A stretch of DNA of 64,000 nt, from positions 1,860,001 to 1,924,000 of the forward strand of contig NZ_QFFJ01000002.1 of NCBI RefSeq assembly GCF_003308995.1, read 5' to 3'. A program made the translations under genes and the position numbers. Of the stretch, positions 63,955 through 64,000 are shown in pieces (positions within the stretch are counted from its first letter, which is position 1; every line of letters begins with the position of its first letter). This DNA is from Chitinophaga flava (lineage in GTDB: Bacteria > Bacteroidota > Bacteroidia > Chitinophagales > Chitinophagaceae). Below the pieces are notes generated by a model. That model saw only the letters and a program-made list of their open reading frames with translations, was not told where the DNA came from and ran no database searches.

Positions 63955-64000
63955 AGAGGTCGTGTTGATAAAATGTGTACGGTATGAAAATAATACAACC

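Noticed and set aside
1..64000. tRNA, rRNA, integrase, transposase or phage genes
   Set aside because: None was recognised on either strand by reading; a dedicated tRNA scan was not possible.

Overview
This window looks like a chromosomal segment of a Bacteroidota soil bacterium close to Chitinophaga (family Chitinophagaceae). Support comes from two SusC/SusD outer-membrane nutrient-uptake pairs, an ECF sigma/FecR pair, a type IX secretion C-terminal domain, Bacteroidota-type class I lanthipeptide leaders, WG-repeat proteins, weak Shine-Dalgarno sites and a promoter-like TTTG-N19-TATTTTTA sequence. This is inference from gene content; no rRNA or other marker gene is present.

Layout. 1-5118 (minus): the end of an SRPBCC gene, then a leuC-leuD-cimA-leuB operon whose synthase resembles Leptospira-type (R)-citramalate synthase, so it probably serves isoleucine as well as leucine synthesis. 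5508-6923: an unrecognised one-membrane-segment protein. 6963-7748: a DeoR-family regulator, divergent from a seven-gene plus-strand operon at 8084-19112 (SusC, SusD, GH20 hexosaminidase, GntP-type sugar-acid transporter, RidA, KDG-kinase-like PfkB kinase, cytosolic M19 dipeptidase-like enzyme). The intergenic region between them is full of TTTGCA repeats that overlap the likely promoter. The set looks like a system for taking up and degrading an amino-sugar acid derived from chitin or peptidoglycan.

19195-21627 (minus) is a lone FtsX/MacB-type permease. 22032-30720 is a class I lanthipeptide cluster: six short precursors, each with a 33-residue leader ending in GG and a different Cys/Ser/Thr-rich core, followed by LanC, full-length LanB, a C39-peptidase ABC transporter, and a remarkably short HlyD-like protein that lacks the hairpin and lipoyl region of its family. 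Two copies of a conserved non-coding leader element precede the first and last precursors. 30868-36881 holds three tandem secreted WG-repeat proteins, followed by a secreted HExxH metalloprotease (36939-37889).

37907-43529 (minus) is a heavy-metal-type RND efflux operon (CzcA, CzcB, TolC-like). 43796-51167 is mixed: two small unknown proteins, a secreted M1 peptidase, a secreted alpha/beta hydrolase, an OmpA-family protein, a di-haem cytochrome c peroxidase and a small molybdopterin-oxidoreductase-fold protein.

51211-63954 (minus) is a second carbohydrate or glycan system in transcriptional order ECF sigma factor, FecR anti-sigma, SusC with STN signalling domain, SusD, a T9SS-exported beta-propeller protein, and a 1191-residue glycoside-hydrolase-like protein. 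A 309-bp element with 33-bp inverted ends built from a recurrent palindrome lies between fecR and susC and supplies the fecR stop codon. Related palindromes occur elsewhere in the window.
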